Source: an uncultured Alteromonadaceae bacterium (lineage in GTDB: Bacteria; Pseudomonadota; Gammaproteobacteria; Enterobacterales; Alteromonadaceae). Taken from it: a stretch of DNA of 64,000 nt. Where the stretch lies: NCBI GenBank assembly GCA_947494925.1, contig CANLWS010000004.1:372001-436000 (forward strand), read 5' to 3'. A program made the position numbers and the translations under genes. Below, piece after piece: positions 1-9,126 of the stretch (within the stretch, counting starts at the first letter, position 1; each line of letters begins with the position of its first letter). Under the pieces are notes generated by a model. The model searched no databases. It saw nothing but the letters and a program-made list of their open reading frames with translations, and was not told the DNA's origin.

Positions 1-1242
1 AGCAAAGAAGAATTCGAACAGGCGCAATTTCCTGATAAGAAGGGTCTGTATTCTATCGTAACCAGAGATGCTGAAGGGAATTTGTCCAGCACACCCTATT
101 CTGAATATTATGCCAAGCAACTAAACCGGGCCGCTTTGCTTTTGGATAAAGCGGCTGAATTAGCAGATAACCAGGAATTTGCCGCATACCTCAAATTGCG
201 CGCGGAAGCATTGTTATCAGATGAGTATCAGGCATCGGATATGGCCTGGATGGACATGAAGAGCAACCCCATTGAACTGGTTATCGGTCCTATCGAGACC
301 TACGAAGATCAGTTATTCGGCTATCGCGCGGCCTTCGAATCATACGTGTTACTAAAAGATTTGAGCTGGAGTGAGCGACTAGCAAAATACGCAGCGTTTT
401 TACCAGAACTTCAAAAGGGGTTGCCGGTAGATGAAAAGTACAAAGCCGAAATGCCGGGAGCGAATGCTGACCTGAATGCTTATGACGTTATCTATTATGC
501 AGGTCACTCTAACGCAGGAAGCAAAACGATTGCGATAAACCTGCCAAATGACGAACAGGTACAATTGGAAAAAGGCACACGTCGATTGCAGCTTAAAAAT
601 GCCATGCAAGCCAAGTTTGACCATATTTTAATGCCAATTGCTGATCAACTTATTACGCCTGAACAGCGCAAAAATATTACCTTTACTGCATTTTTCGCCA
701 ACACCATGTTCCATGAAGTAGCCCATGGCTTGGGTATTAAAAACACCTTGGATGGTAGAGATACTGTGCGCGGTGCATTGAAAGAACATGCCTCTGCGTT
801 GGAAGAGGGGAAAGCCGATATTCTTGGTTTATATATGGTTCGTCAATTGTTAGAAAAAGGGGCAATAACCGAAGGTGTGTTGGAAGATTATTATGTGACT
901 TTCATGGCTGGCATTTTCCGCTCTGTCAGGTTTGGCGCATCAAGTGCCCACGGCAAAGCGAATATGATCCGATTTAACTTCTTTAAGGAATACGGTGCTT
1001 TCAGCCGTGATGAAGCCGGCTTGTATCAGGTGGACATGGCTAAAATGGGGGAAGCAATTGACGCTTTATCTAACCTCATTCTGACCCTGCAAGGTGATGG
1101 AGATTACCAGGGTGTGTCAGACCTTGTTGCAGATAAAGGGGTGATCAAATCTCAACTGGCTGAAGATCTGGAACGCCTGACTCAAGCAAATATCCCAGTG
1201 GATATTACCTTTAAACAAGGGAAAGAGATTTTAGGTTTATAG
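1..1242 (+). CDS. M49-like (dipeptidyl-peptidase III-type) zinc metallohydrolase, 5' end outside window
   Basis: The frame is open from base 1, so this is the C-terminal part of a longer protein. The TTG at 82 is internal and not a start. A zinc-binding HEVAH motif is encoded at 712-726 and a second motif, EEGKAD, at 802-819; this pairing (HExxH-type helix plus downstream glutamate ligand) is that of peptidase family M49 and its relatives. Classical DPP III has a six-residue HExxGH motif, whereas this protein has the five-residue HExxH spacing, as I recall for the bacterial/plant M49-like branch. The likely role is peptide hydrolysis, with substrate unknown. It ends at a strong bidirectional hairpin shared with the convergent hinT operon. 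Whether a signal peptide exists cannot be seen because the N-terminus is missing. Confidence 0.8.
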   Translation, partial: SKEEFEQAQFPDKKGLYSIVTRDAEGNLSSTPYSEYYAKQLNRAALLLDKAAELADNQEFAAYLKLRAEALLSDEYQASDMAWMDMKSNPIELVIGPIETYEDQLFGYRAAFESYVLLKDLSWSERLAKYAAFLPELQKGLPVDEKYKAEMPGANADLNAYDVIYYAGHSNAGSKTIAINLPNDEQVQLEKGTRRLQLKNAMQAKFDHILMPIADQLITPEQRKNITFTAFFANTMFHEVAHGLGIKNTLDGRDTVRGALKEHASALEEGKADILGLYMVRQLLEKGAITEGVLEDYYVTFMAGIFRSVRFGASSAHGKANMIRFNFFKEYGAFSRDEAGLYQVDMAKMGEAIDALSNLILTLQGDGDYQGVSDLVADKGVIKSQLAEDLERLTQANIPVDITFKQGKEILGL

Positions 1243-1250
1243 AATAAAAG

Positions 1251-1285
1251 CAGGCGGCTCAGATTAAGCCGCCTGTATATTTTTG
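1251..1285. terminator. Bidirectional Rho-independent terminator
   Basis: A perfect 9-bp stem (CAGGCGGCT at 1251-1259, AGCCGCCTG at 1267-1275) with a 7-nt loop is followed by TATATTTTT. It lies between the convergent M49-like gene and hinT and probably serves both. Confidence 0.85.
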
Positions 1286-1307
1286 CCCTTACCTTGGCTT
1301 CAACAAC

Positions 1308-1670
1308 TCAGACTTTCAAAGTGTCCTGATAAGGTGGCCAGCCCATTGGCTTGCCAGCAAGTACGTGCAAATGAATGTGGTAAACAGTTTGCCCACCATA
1401 CTCATTGCAATTCATTACAGCTCGATAACCCTGCTGAGCAAAGCCTTGCTGCTGCGCTATTTTCGCTGCTGCCAGATAAAGATGCCCAACCACTTCACGG
1501 TCCTCTGACTTAATATCATTGATGGTAGCAATAGGTTTTTTCGGGATTACCAGAAAATGCGTCGGCGCCTGCGGATTGATATCGTTAAAAGCTAGCACCA
1601 AATCATCTTCATAAATAATGTCAGCCGGAATTTCTCTGTTAATAATTTTAGTAAAAATTGTCTCAGACAT
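1308..1670 (-). CDS. hinT: HIT-family purine nucleoside phosphoramidase HinT
   Basis: This 120-residue protein has the HIT triad HIHLHVL with histidines 98, 100 and 102 near the C-terminus and an N-terminal segment (FTKIINREIPADIIYEDD) typical of HinT. Members of the family hydrolyse adenosine 5'-monophosphoramidate and related nucleotidyl-amidates through a histidine nucleophile in the cytoplasm. It is the last gene of a minus-strand run folB-folK-uppP-hinT, 13 nt downstream of uppP. Length is normal for the family. The assignment to HinT is confident; the physiological substrate is not known from the sequence. Confidence 0.95.
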   Translation of the reverse strand: MSETIFTKIINREIPADIIYEDDLVLAFNDINPQAPTHFLVIPKKPIATINDIKSEDREVVGHLYLAAAKIAQQQGFAQQGYRAVMNCNEYGGQTVYHIHLHVLAGKPMGWPPYQDTLKV

Positions 1671-1683
1671 ACTGTGCCCTCAA

Positions 1684-2484
1684 TTAAAGATAGATATACG
1701 CCAACAAGATGACCCCAAGAGCCAATCGGTAAATCACGAAAGGTAACATGCCAATTCTTGAAATCCATGCGAGAAAGAGGCTAATACAAACATATGCACT
1801 GACAAAGGATAATACGACACCATAGAGCATAGACAACCAATCCACAGCTTCTTTGGCTTGAACCAAATCTACAGTTGCTAATAATCCTGCACCAGCAATG
1901 GTCGGAATAGAGAGTAAAAAAGAAAAACGAGCAGTCGCCTCTCTGGTCAACCCCATCATCAGACCGGCTGTCATGGTAATACCGGAGCGAGAAGTGCCGG
2001 GAATGATCGCCAACACCTGAAAGAAACCGATAATCAGCGCACTGCGCCAGCCGAGTTTTTCGATTGTTTTAATTTGCTTCGCTTTGACGTCTGCATACCA
2101 GAGTAATAAACCGAACCCGATCGTAGTGCAGGCAATAACCAATGCCGACCTTGCGTATTCCTGTACGAAATCCTTAAACATATAACCGAAAATGACGGCC
2201 GGAATAGTGGCTATAATCACCCACCAGGCAAGCTTGCTGTCATTGGTTTGATGGTCGCTAAACCCATGGCTCACCCAGGCTCGCAGCATACGGATAATGT
2301 CATCACGAAAATAAATCATAACTGCCAGTAGGCTTCCCACATGCACGGCAACATCAAAAGCCAATCCCTGATCTGTCCATCCGAATAAGGCAGAAGGTAA
2401 GATCAGATGGGCCGAGCTCGAAATCGGCAAAAATTCAGTGATGCCTTGAATAATCGCAAGCAAAATTATTTCAGAAAGTGTCAT
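1684..2484 (-). CDS. uppP: Undecaprenyl-diphosphatase (UppP/BacA)
   Basis: This 266-residue polytopic membrane protein dephosphorylates undecaprenyl pyrophosphate to recycle the lipid carrier for peptidoglycan and other envelope polysaccharides. The two family signatures are present: an N-terminal EFLPISSSAHL segment (residues 17-27), carrying the conserved glutamate and serines, and PGTSRSG at 162-168. Several hydrophobic helices fill the rest. It begins 2 nt after the folK stop, so it is probably translated from the folB-folK transcript. Length matches the family (about 270 residues). Confidence 0.96.
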   Translation of the reverse strand: MTLSEIILLAIIQGITEFLPISSSAHLILPSALFGWTDQGLAFDVAVHVGSLLAVMIYFRDDIIRMLRAWVSHGFSDHQTNDSKLAWWVIIATIPAVIFGYMFKDFVQEYARSALVIACTTIGFGLLLWYADVKAKQIKTIEKLGWRSALIIGFFQVLAIIPGTSRSGITMTAGLMMGLTREATARFSFLLSIPTIAGAGLLATVDLVQAKEAVDWLSMLYGVVLSFVSAYVCISLFLAWISRIGMLPFVIYRLALGVILLAYIYL

Positions 2485-2486
2485 TG

Positions 2487-2984
2487 TTACTCAGCACTCC
2501 AGTTAAATTCGATAGCCCATAGTTTTTGATTCGATTTATCATAGTCAGACCACATCTGTTGATAGGTCTGGCCCGTCAGAGGGTGCGTTAGTTCAGGCGC
2601 CACCTCCGATAAAGGTAACAAGACAAATGCGTTATAGGTAATTTCATCGCGAGGCAGGATCACGCCTTGTTTCGTCACCAAATCATCGTATAGCAGCAAA
2701 TCCAGATCCAGTGTTCGGGGAGCAAACTTCTTTTCTCCGCGCACTCGACCATTCTCATCTTCAATTTTTTTCAGGTAACGACAGACTTCAACAACAGAAA
2801 GATCCGTTGTTGCCGCAGCAACCAGGTTATAAAAGTGACTACCGGCAAAACCTACCGATTCGCTTTCATACACAGATGATATCCTGACATCTCTAAAGAA
2901 TTCTGCCAGAGCATCCAAACCAGCACGTGTGTGTTTATCCCTGTCTATATTGCTGCCCAGACTAATATAAATTTCATGTGCCAT
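2487..2984 (-). CDS. folK: 2-amino-4-hydroxy-6-hydroxymethyldihydropteridine pyrophosphokinase (HPPK)
   Basis: This cytoplasmic folate-pathway enzyme transfers pyrophosphate from ATP to 6-hydroxymethyl-7,8-dihydropterin. It shows the N-terminal ISLGSN segment, the VYES segment and the HPPK signature RTLDLDLLLYD at residues 90-100, whose two aspartates (93 and 95) bind the magnesium ions. Its length of 165 residues is normal. It lies 3 nt downstream of folB, which makes the preceding pterin aldolase, so two folate steps are coupled in one operon, with uppP following 2 nt later. Confidence 0.96.
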   Translation of the reverse strand: MAHEIYISLGSNIDRDKHTRAGLDALAEFFRDVRISSVYESESVGFAGSHFYNLVAAATTDLSVVEVCRYLKKIEDENGRVRGEKKFAPRTLDLDLLLYDDLVTKQGVILPRDEITYNAFVLLPLSEVAPELTHPLTGQTYQQMWSDYDKSNQKLWAIEFNWSAE

Positions 2985-2987
2985 CTG

Positions 2988-3341
2988 TCAGGCTTCTCTC
3001 GACAATTCAACAGCCACAGACTGCGCGTTGGCCAGAATCTTAGGTTTGGTAATGCCTAGTGTCACCTTTTTGGCTGGATACCTGCTCAACAACTCTTCAA
3101 TCATTTGATTTGCCAACGCCTCGAGCAATTGGAATTCACTTTTTTCAGCAACCTGTTCCAGAACTGCTGCCAACTCAGCATAATCGATTGTATCCTTCAC
3201 ATCGTCAGATTTGGCCGCTTTGCGCAAATCCAAATCTAGCTCCACATCCACCAACAAAGGTTGTTTATTCAATCTTTCCCAATCATACACGCCGATCAGG
3301 GAATGCAGTTGTAAACCCTGTATTATTATTTTGTCCATCAC
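2988..3341 (-). CDS. folB: Dihydroneopterin aldolase
   Basis: This 117-residue protein begins MMDKIIIQGLQLHSLIGVYDWE, which is the family pattern (a conserved tyrosine and glutamate in the GVYDWER segment), and has the downstream pterin-binding glutamate region near LLEALANQMIEELL. It converts 7,8-dihydroneopterin to 6-hydroxymethyl-7,8-dihydropterin, feeding directly into FolK encoded 3 nt downstream. It is the first gene of the folB-folK-uppP-hinT run and is divergent from plsY with a gap of about 100 nt, where the promoters for both directions should lie. Confidence 0.95.
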   Translation of the reverse strand: MMDKIIIQGLQLHSLIGVYDWERLNKQPLLVDVELDLDLRKAAKSDDVKDTIDYAELAAVLEQVAEKSEFQLLEALANQMIEELLSRYPAKKVTLGITKPKILANAQSVAVELSREA

Positions 3342-3443
3342 AGATCCGCGCAGTTAATGACTTGATTTAAAGTAAAGTGCCAGAGAAAATCAGCACTCTT
3401 TCAAACGAAAACGCAAGTTTAACCTGATAAAAAGGGCAAGTAT

Positions 3444-4046
3444 ATGACAGCACTGACTATTTTATTGCTTGCCTGCGCGTATTTATTGGGCTCAATATCA
3501 AGCGCTATTTTAGTCTGCCGTTTATTCAAATTGCCCGACCCGCGAACGGGTGGTTCCGGTAATCCAGGCGCCACCAATGTTTATCGACTTGGGGGGCGTT
3601 TTCCGGCTATTTTGGTGCTGGTCTTTGATATTTTAAAAGGCACCTTGCCAGTCTGGGTAGCCTATTTTTTCGATCAACAGGCACTTGGATTAGGTTTGAT
3701 AGCCGTTGCGGCATGTCTTGGTCACATCTTCCCGCTATTTTTTGAGTTCAAAGGTGGCAAAGCTGTCGCTACAGCATTCGGGGCCATGTTACCCATAGGC
3801 CTACCGCTGGCAGGGCTATTGATTGTTTGTTGGGTGCTAGTCGTCTTTCTAACCGGTTACTCATCCTTGGGCGCAGTTGTTGCGGTCTCTCTGGCACCTC
3901 TTTTCACCTGGCTCATCAAACCAGACTATGTTCTCCCTGTCACCATGCTGGCTATTTTGATTGTCGCCCGCCACCGCAGCAATATCCTGCGTTTAGTGCG
4001 GGGCCAGGAAGGAAAAATATGGGATAAGGGAAAAACCAAAGAATAA
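3444..4046 (+). CDS. plsY: Glycerol-3-phosphate acyltransferase PlsY
   Basis: This 200-residue inner-membrane protein has the PlsY signatures GSGNPGATN (near residue 37), [18 protein letters not shown] (near residue 92) and a C-terminal ARHRSNI segment. It uses acyl-phosphate to acylate glycerol-3-phosphate, the first step of phospholipid synthesis. Start ATG at 3444 follows AAAAGGGC. Divergence from folB and closeness to tsaD is a conserved arrangement in gammaproteobacteria. Nothing is unusual. Confidence 0.95.
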   Translation: MTALTILLLACAYLLGSISSAILVCRLFKLPDPRTGGSGNPGATNVYRLGGRFPAILVLVFDILKGTLPVWVAYFFDQQALGLGLIAVAACLGHIFPLFFEFKGGKAVATAFGAMLPIGLPLAGLLIVCWVLVVFLTGYSSLGAVVAVSLAPLFTWLIKPDYVLPVTMLAILIVARHRSNILRLVRGQEGKIWDKGKTKE

Positions 4047-4216
4047 AGGTTAGTGCCTGTGATTCTTCCAATTACGCCTTTCTGATGCCGTTAGAGTTGG
4101 GCGCTTCTTCCTTTCTGGGGATGCAACAAACAAAAACATTGATGTAACGCAAACCTGTCTATCTGCTTGAAGTACTAAAATATTCGTTTGTCGCAGCAAC
4201 ATAGAGAATAAAAGTT

Positions 4217-4594
4217 ATGTCCAGACAGGGAGAATTCAATTGGAACGAACTCCAGACCTATAATGCAGAAAAAGCCATTCAATTCTATCAAAACACTATT
4301 GGTTGGGAGTTTCTTGCAGAAAAAATGCCTCTTGGTGGAACATACTGGATTGGTTTGTCTGCCGGAAAACCTGTGTGCGGCATGCTCGAGCTGACTCAGC
4401 AAGATGGTTCCCTTTACTTCGATAAGTGGGTTACTTACGTTCACGTTGATGACATAGATAGTGCAACCAACTTGGTTGAGCTTTCTGGCGGCCAGATTCT
4501 AAAAGCCCCATGGGTAGTCCCTGGCGTCGGCCGAGTCGCCTGGATCCGAGATCCAGCTGGTGCAGAAATTGGTCTTGTAACACCTGCAAACTGA
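4217..4594 (+). CDS. VOC (glyoxalase/bleomycin-resistance fold) family protein
   Basis: This 125-residue protein has one paired beta-alpha-beta-beta-beta half-module repeated twice: FNWNELQTYNAEKAIQFYQ at the start and YVHVDDIDSATNLVELSGG in the second half, ending in a WIRDPAGAEIGLVTP segment typical of the vicinal oxygen chelate superfamily. Members include glyoxalases, extradiol dioxygenases and antibiotic-binding proteins; the substrate here cannot be told. It stands alone between plsY and a small lipoprotein gene. The start ATG has only a weak upstream purine stretch. Confidence 0.85.
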   Translation: MSRQGEFNWNELQTYNAEKAIQFYQNTIGWEFLAEKMPLGGTYWIGLSAGKPVCGMLELTQQDGSLYFDKWVTYVHVDDIDSATNLVELSGGQILKAPWVVPGVGRVAWIRDPAGAEIGLVTPAN

Positions 4595-4713
4595 ACTCCT
4601 TCAACTTCAATCTTCAGAACTTTGTATTTGTAAGCAGTGATAAAAACAAATTGGCATCTTTACAGAATAACTTCTAGGTTTAACTATTCATGTAACCTTG
4701 CTGTTGAGTATAA

Positions 4714-4959
4714 ATGATGTTTGCCAAAAGAATGCCTGTACTGATTCTGTTCGCTAGTCTGCTAGCTTTACCTGGCTGTGGTGCTCCGCCTGTGGCCGTG
4801 AGCGAATGTGCTAAGGTGGTTAAACACATTAAAGGTGTGTTAAAAGAGAAAGCGCCCAGCACCAGTGAATTAACAAAACAATGTAAAGAAGCGACTGACG
4901 ACCAAAGAGGATGTGCAATGGCTGCGGATAAGCCAATGAAGTTACTTCAATGCATGTAA
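4714..4959 (+). CDS. Small cysteine-rich lipoprotein of unknown function
   Basis: This 81-residue protein has a lipoprotein signal peptide with lipobox ALPGC (Cys22) after a hydrophobic stretch. The mature part of about 60 residues is polar and contains four further cysteines (in SEC, KQC, RGC and LQC contexts), which could form two disulfides in the periplasm. I do not recognise a family. Two ATG codons in tandem (4714 and 4717) are both possible starts, with a weak GAG upstream. A perfect 8-bp hairpin follows the stop codon. Confidence 0.7.
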   Translation: MMFAKRMPVLILFASLLALPGCGAPPVAVSECAKVVKHIKGVLKEKAPSTSELTKQCKEATDDQRGCAMAADKPMKLLQCM

Positions 4960-4970
4960 CAAATAATCAT

Positions 4971-4993
4971 CAGAGTGTGGGGTAAACACTCTG
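4971..4993. terminator. Hairpin between convergent genes
   Basis: The inverted repeat CAGAGTGT/ACACTCTG (4971-4978, 4986-4993) has a 7-nt loop and lies between the small lipoprotein gene and tsaD, which converge. There is no clear T-run on either side, so its role as terminator is uncertain. Confidence 0.4.
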
Positions 4994-5015
4994 CGCTCGA
5001 TTAGCTCAACCGATA

Positions 5016-6029
5016 TTAAACGGCGGGTAAACTATCCAGAGACCATCTCGGTTTTGCCTTGGCAGATAGTTCATCTTTTTGCCCGGCTTTTAAACGCTGC
5101 AGGCCCGCGTAGGCTATCATTGCGCCATTGTCGGTACAGAATTCCAATCTTGGATAAAAGACCTTACCACCAAGTTTTTGCATGGCCTTTTCCAGCTCTT
5201 CCCGCAATTGTTTGTTGGCACTTACGCCACCTGCGATAACCAGACGTTTTAACCCCGTTTGTTTTAATGCACGTTTACACTTAATTGCCAACGTGTCTAC
5301 CACTGCTTCCTGAAAAGCCAAGGCTATATTAGCTTTGGTTTGCTCTGAACCATCAGAACTGCGAATGGTATTGGCCGCAAAGGTTTTCAAGCCGCTGAAG
5401 CTAAAATCCAGTCCAGGTCTGTCCGTCATGGGACGAGGGAATCGATAATGGCCAGCTTCTCCCTTCTCGGCCAATTTAGCCAATAATGGTCCGCCAGGAT
5501 AATCCAACCCTAACAACTTGGCGGTTTTATCAAAGGCTTCACCAGCAGCATCATCAACAGATTCACCTAATACTTCATATTGGCCAATACCGTCGACCTT
5601 GACCATCATGCTATGCCCACCAGAAACCAACAGCGCAATAAACGGAAAAGCAGGTGCCGGTTCATCCAACATAGGAGCCAGCAAATGACCTTCCATATGA
5701 TGCACACCCAAAGCAGGAATACCCCAGGCATACGCAAGACTGCGACCTACCGATGAGCCCACTAGCAAAGCTCCAACCAGCCCCGGTCCTTGGGTGTAGG
5801 CAATGCCGTCAATATCTTCTTTACTGCAGTCAGCTTCCTGTAACGCGCGTTTAATCAAGGGAACAATTTTCCTCACATGATCACGGGAGGCCAATTCAGG
5901 CACCACGCCACCATAGTCAGCATGTAATTTCACCTGACTGTATAATTGATGGGACATCAGGCCCTTTTTTTCATCAATAATCGCGATGCCGGTTTCATCG
6001 CAGGAAGTTTCTATTCCAAGTACTCGCAT
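5016..6029 (-). CDS. tsaD: tRNA N6-adenosine threonylcarbamoyltransferase TsaD
   Basis: This 337-residue ASKHA-fold protein transfers the threonylcarbamoyl group to A37 of ANN-decoding tRNAs together with TsaB and TsaE. It starts [14 protein letters not shown], the family N-terminal motif, and carries the metal-binding HxxxH (His111 and His115 in HHMEGH) and a C-terminal [13 protein letters not shown] segment that supplies the metal-binding aspartate. It is divergent from rpsU, the usual arrangement in gammaproteobacteria. Confidence 0.97.
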   Translation of the reverse strand: MRVLGIETSCDETGIAIIDEKKGLMSHQLYSQVKLHADYGGVVPELASRDHVRKIVPLIKRALQEADCSKEDIDGIAYTQGPGLVGALLVGSSVGRSLAYAWGIPALGVHHMEGHLLAPMLDEPAPAFPFIALLVSGGHSMMVKVDGIGQYEVLGESVDDAAGEAFDKTAKLLGLDYPGGPLLAKLAEKGEAGHYRFPRPMTDRPGLDFSFSGLKTFAANTIRSSDGSEQTKANIALAFQEAVVDTLAIKCKRALKQTGLKRLVIAGGVSANKQLREELEKAMQKLGGKVFYPRLEFCTDNGAMIAYAGLQRLKAGQKDELSAKAKPRWSLDSLPAV

Positions 6030-6234
6030 TGACTGTTCTGCTTTGTTAATATGCCGCGGAGTTTACCTTTAACACCCTTTTTTGGCTAATCTATTCGTTT
6101 AAAGTCAAACTTTCCGCAATCTTGTCTTTACTTTAAGTTTCGATACGATTAAAATTCCGCACCATTTTTAACCGCACCGGTTATTTTTTAGAAGCTGGTA
6201 GTAGAAGTATTTTATTTTTTGAGGTGAGATTTTA

Positions 6235-6450
6235 ATGCCAATCGTTAAAGTTAGAGAGAACGAACCATTTGACGTTGCTTTACGTCGTTTTAAGCGCTCA
6301 TGTGAGAAAGCAGGTGTTCTTTCTGAAGTTCGTCGTCGTGAATTTTTTGAAAAACCAACTTGGGAACGCAAGCGCAAGAAAGCTGCTGCTAAAAAGCGTC
6401 ACTTGAAAAAGTTGGCACGCGAAAACGCACGTCGCATCAAATTATACTAA
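6235..6450 (+). CDS. rpsU: 30S ribosomal protein bS21
   Basis: This 71-residue basic protein starts [21 protein letters not shown] and ends in a lysine/arginine-rich tail, as bS21 does. It takes part in start-site selection on the small subunit. A ribosome binding site GAGGTGAG precedes the ATG at 6235. It is the first gene of the classical macromolecular synthesis cluster, followed here by yqeY, dnaG and rpoD. Confidence 0.98.
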   Translation: MPIVKVRENEPFDVALRRFKRSCEKAGVLSEVRRREFFEKPTWERKRKKAAAKKRHLKKLARENARRIKLY

Positions 6451-6461
6451 GTCTTGCCTGA

Positions 6462-6487
6462 TACGCTGGAAAGTGTTTTTCAGCGTA
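6462..6487 (+). other. Intercistronic hairpin between rpsU and yqeY
   Basis: TACGCTG at 6462-6468 pairs with CAGCGTA at 6481-6487, and the stem can extend through one G-T pair and three A-T pairs. No T-run follows, so it is more likely an mRNA processing or stability element than a full terminator. This is consistent with rpsU being made in excess over the downstream genes of this cluster. Confidence 0.45.
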
Positions 6488-6523
6488 CACTGGTCTGTTT
6501 ACATTTCTTCGAGAGTTCAGTAA

Positions 6524-6970
6524 ATGTCTTTGATCGATGATTTAAAAAATGCCCAAAAAGATGCCATGCGCGCTAAAGATAAGCTGCGTCTGGGTACTAT
6601 TCGGATGGCGTTGGCTGCGATTAAGCAGCGTGAAATCGATGAAAGAATTGAGCTTGAGGACGCCGATATACTCGGCATCATCACAAAGATGGTTAAACAG
6701 CGTGTAGATGCTGCAGGTCAGTTTGAAGACGCAGGGCGTCAGGAATTGGCGGACCAGGAAAGAGCAGAAATAGTCATACTGCAAGACTTTTTACCCAAAG
6801 CACTCAGCGCTTCTGAGCTGGATGCATTGATCGAGCAAGCTCTTACCGAGACAGGTGCAAGTGGCATGCAAGATATGGGTAAAGTGATGGGTTGGTTAAA
6901 ACCCAAGGTTCAGGGTCGAGCAGATATGGGGCCGCTTAGCGGACAGATTAAGGCAAAACTATCAGCATAA
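6524..6970 (+). CDS. yqeY: GatB/YqeY domain protein
   Basis: This 148-residue protein is a stand-alone YqeY: two helical parts related to the tRNA-binding tail of GatB, beginning LIDDLKNAQKDAMRAKDKLRLG and ending with a GKVMGWLKPKVQGRADMG segment typical of the family. Its role is not well established; binding of tRNA or other RNA is inferred from the GatB relation. It sits between rpsU and dnaG in the expected order and is followed by a strong terminator. Confidence 0.93.
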   Translation: MSLIDDLKNAQKDAMRAKDKLRLGTIRMALAAIKQREIDERIELEDADILGIITKMVKQRVDAAGQFEDAGRQELADQERAEIVILQDFLPKALSASELDALIEQALTETGASGMQDMGKVMGWLKPKVQGRADMGPLSGQIKAKLSA

Positions 6971-7016
6971 GTTCTTAACTCTGCTGTTCGTAGCGCTTCC
7001 CCAGTATGCAATTTTG

Positions 7017-7056
7017 ACAAGCCGCAACTTCTTCGATGTTGCGGCTTGTTTGTTTT
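7017..7056 (+). terminator. Terminator after yqeY
   Basis: A perfect 12-bp stem (7017-7028 with 7038-7049, ACAAGCCGCAAC/GTTGCGGCTTGT) with a 9-nt loop is followed by TTGTTTTA. It separates rpsU-yqeY from dnaG and probably reduces readthrough into the primase gene. Confidence 0.85.
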
Positions 7057-7106
7057 AGTCAGTGACATTAAAGTAACTGCCTTCTTTTTAATTTAAAACA
7101 AGTTGA

Positions 7107-8888
7107 ATGGCCGGACGAATCCCCCGCGATTTTATTGATGACCTCATTGCTCGCACTGACATAGTTGAGTTAGTGGATAGTCGCGTCAAATTAAAAAAAG
7201 CCGGGAAAAATTATCAGGCCTGTTGTCCATTCCATAATGAAAAGTCTCCTTCGTTTACTGTCAGTCAGGAAAAGCAGTTCTATCATTGTTTTGGCTGCGG
7301 TGCGCACGGCAACGCAATTTCGTTTTTACTGGAATATGACCGGTTAGAATTTCCCGAAGCAGTTGAAGAACTGGCACGATTTCATTCTCTGGAGGTGCCC
7401 CGAGAACAAAGCAATCATACTGGTCCCACGCCACAGCAAAAGGCACAAATCGCTGACGACTATGAATTAATGGAAAAAGTCGCCCGTTATTTCGAACAGC
7501 AACTGAAAAGCCATGAACAAAAAGACAAACCGATAAACTACCTGAAGCAGCGTGGATTAAGCGGCGAAATAGTTAAAACCTTTGGCATTGGCTATGCACC
7601 ACCAGAATGGGATGGCGTTTTAAGCACTTTTGGCGCCTCACCCGAAAAGCAGCAACAATTGTTGGATCTGAAACTGATCAGTGAAAACGATAATCGACGA
7701 CGTTACGACTTTTTCCGCGACCGGATTATGTTCCCAATCCGGGATAAACGTGGTCGCGTGATCGGTTTTGGCGGCCGAGTTCTAGAGGATGGTGGCCCAA
7801 AATACCTCAACTCGCCCGAAACCCGCATTTTCCATAAAGGCCATGAACTATATGGTTTTTATCAGGCAAGACAGGCAAAACGCAGCCTGGACAGACTGAT
7901 GATTGTGGAAGGTTACATGGATGTGGTGGCGCTGGGCCAATTCGGCATTGACTATGCTGTTGCTTCCCTTGGAACATCAACAACACCCGAGCATGTGCAG
8001 ATGCTGTTCAGAGCAGCGCCAGAAATAATATGTTGTTATGACGGTGACAGGGCCGGCAGAGAAGCTGCGTGGCGTGCGTTGGAAAATGCCCTGCCCTTCC
8101 TGAAAGATGGAGTGCAGATGAAATTCCTGTTTTTACCTGACGGAGAAGACCCAGATACCTTGGTAAGGCAAACCGGAAAAGAAGCATTCGAAGCTAAACT
8201 CGCTAACGAATCTGTTCCTTTATCACAGTTTTTCTTTGACAATCTGGTCCAGCGTCACGATGTTGGCAACAATGAAGGCAAAGCTGCTTTGACCAAACAA
8301 GCCGAAGAAATGATTAGCAAAATTCATGCGGAAAACCTGGTTAAAATACTCACCGAAGAACTACGTAAAAAGATCAAAGGCAGCAGCTACCAGGCCGATA
8401 TCCTGCAAGACTTAAAAGATGCCAGCCAACTGGGGAAACCTTCGAAGATAGACAATAACAGACCGCAAAGGACCACTGTTTCCCCAGTCAGAAAGCTCAT
8501 CAGGCTGTTACTTATAAACCCCGGGCTGGCTAGCAGTAACCCGGATATTAACCCTGCTGTTTTGGACTCAAGTTTGATTCAGGGTTTGTCCCTGTTGACT
8601 AAATTGCATCAATTTTGTAGTAGCAAAAGTGAGATGAACACTGGCCATGTTCTGGAACACTTCCGCGAAGATCCGGACGGGAAACACCTGAACAAATTAC
8701 TTCAGATTGACCATGATGCGGACGAGCGAAATCCGGAAAAACTATACACCGACAGTTTTAATCGCCTGATTGAGCAACAACTTAATGCGCGGTTCGAGCA
8801 ACTCAGGGCAAAAGGTCAGTTGAGTATGGATGAGAAAAGAGAATTCATGTTACTCAGCCAAACCAAGATGACGTATTCAGCAGAGTAA
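7107..8888 (+). CDS. dnaG: DNA primase
   Basis: This 593-residue primase synthesises RNA primers at the replication fork. The N-terminal CHC2 zinc finger has ligands Cys40, His43, Cys61 and Cys64. The TOPRIM catalytic core shows MIVEGYMDVVAL and the CYDGDRAG motif with the metal-binding aspartates, near residues 265 and 310. The C-terminal third is the less conserved DnaB-interacting domain. It lies directly upstream of rpoD, with about 240 nt between them. Confidence 0.97.
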   Translation: MAGRIPRDFIDDLIARTDIVELVDSRVKLKKAGKNYQACCPFHNEKSPSFTVSQEKQFYHCFGCGAHGNAISFLLEYDRLEFPEAVEELARFHSLEVPREQSNHTGPTPQQKAQIADDYELMEKVARYFEQQLKSHEQKDKPINYLKQRGLSGEIVKTFGIGYAPPEWDGVLSTFGASPEKQQQLLDLKLISENDNRRRYDFFRDRIMFPIRDKRGRVIGFGGRVLEDGGPKYLNSPETRIFHKGHELYGFYQARQAKRSLDRLMIVEGYMDVVALGQFGIDYAVASLGTSTTPEHVQMLFRAAPEIICCYDGDRAGREAAWRALENALPFLKDGVQMKFLFLPDGEDPDTLVRQTGKEAFEAKLANESVPLSQFFFDNLVQRHDVGNNEGKAALTKQAEEMISKIHAENLVKILTEELRKKIKGSSYQADILQDLKDASQLGKPSKIDNNRPQRTTVSPVRKLIRLLLINPGLASSNPDINPAVLDSSLIQGLSLLTKLHQFCSSKSEMNTGHVLEHFREDPDGKHLNKLLQIDHDADERNPEKLYTDSFNRLIEQQLNARFEQLRAKGQLSMDEKREFMLLSQTKMTYSAE

Positions 8889-8999
8889 GGTTTATCTATT
8901 CACTTATTGCAGCCGACCCAGGCAGTCTTTTGCTACCAACTGATTCTTTTACAAAATATCGCCTATTTCATACACAAATTTTCGTTAAGGACTAGCCGC

Positions 9000-9022
9000 T
9001 ATAATAGAATTTCTGCTATACT
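9000..9022 (+). promoter_or_regulatory. Possible rpoD promoter -10 elements
   Basis: In the 238-nt dnaG-rpoD gap there are a perfect TATAAT at 9000-9005 and an extended-type TGCTATACT at 9014-9022. No good -35 was found for either. The call rests on these hexamers and position alone. Confidence 0.35.
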
Positions 9023-9126
9023 GGCTAATTCGCTAGCACCTCGGTGTATGCAATTTATTTAAGCGTCAAACCTTGATTTATCATCGTTTGGCGCAATGTT
9101 AACAGTTTTCGGAAAATGTAGGTTTT

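Noticed and set aside
82-84. TTG as start of the first gene
   Set aside because: The frame is open to base 1 and no ribosome binding site precedes the TTG; the gene continues outside the window.
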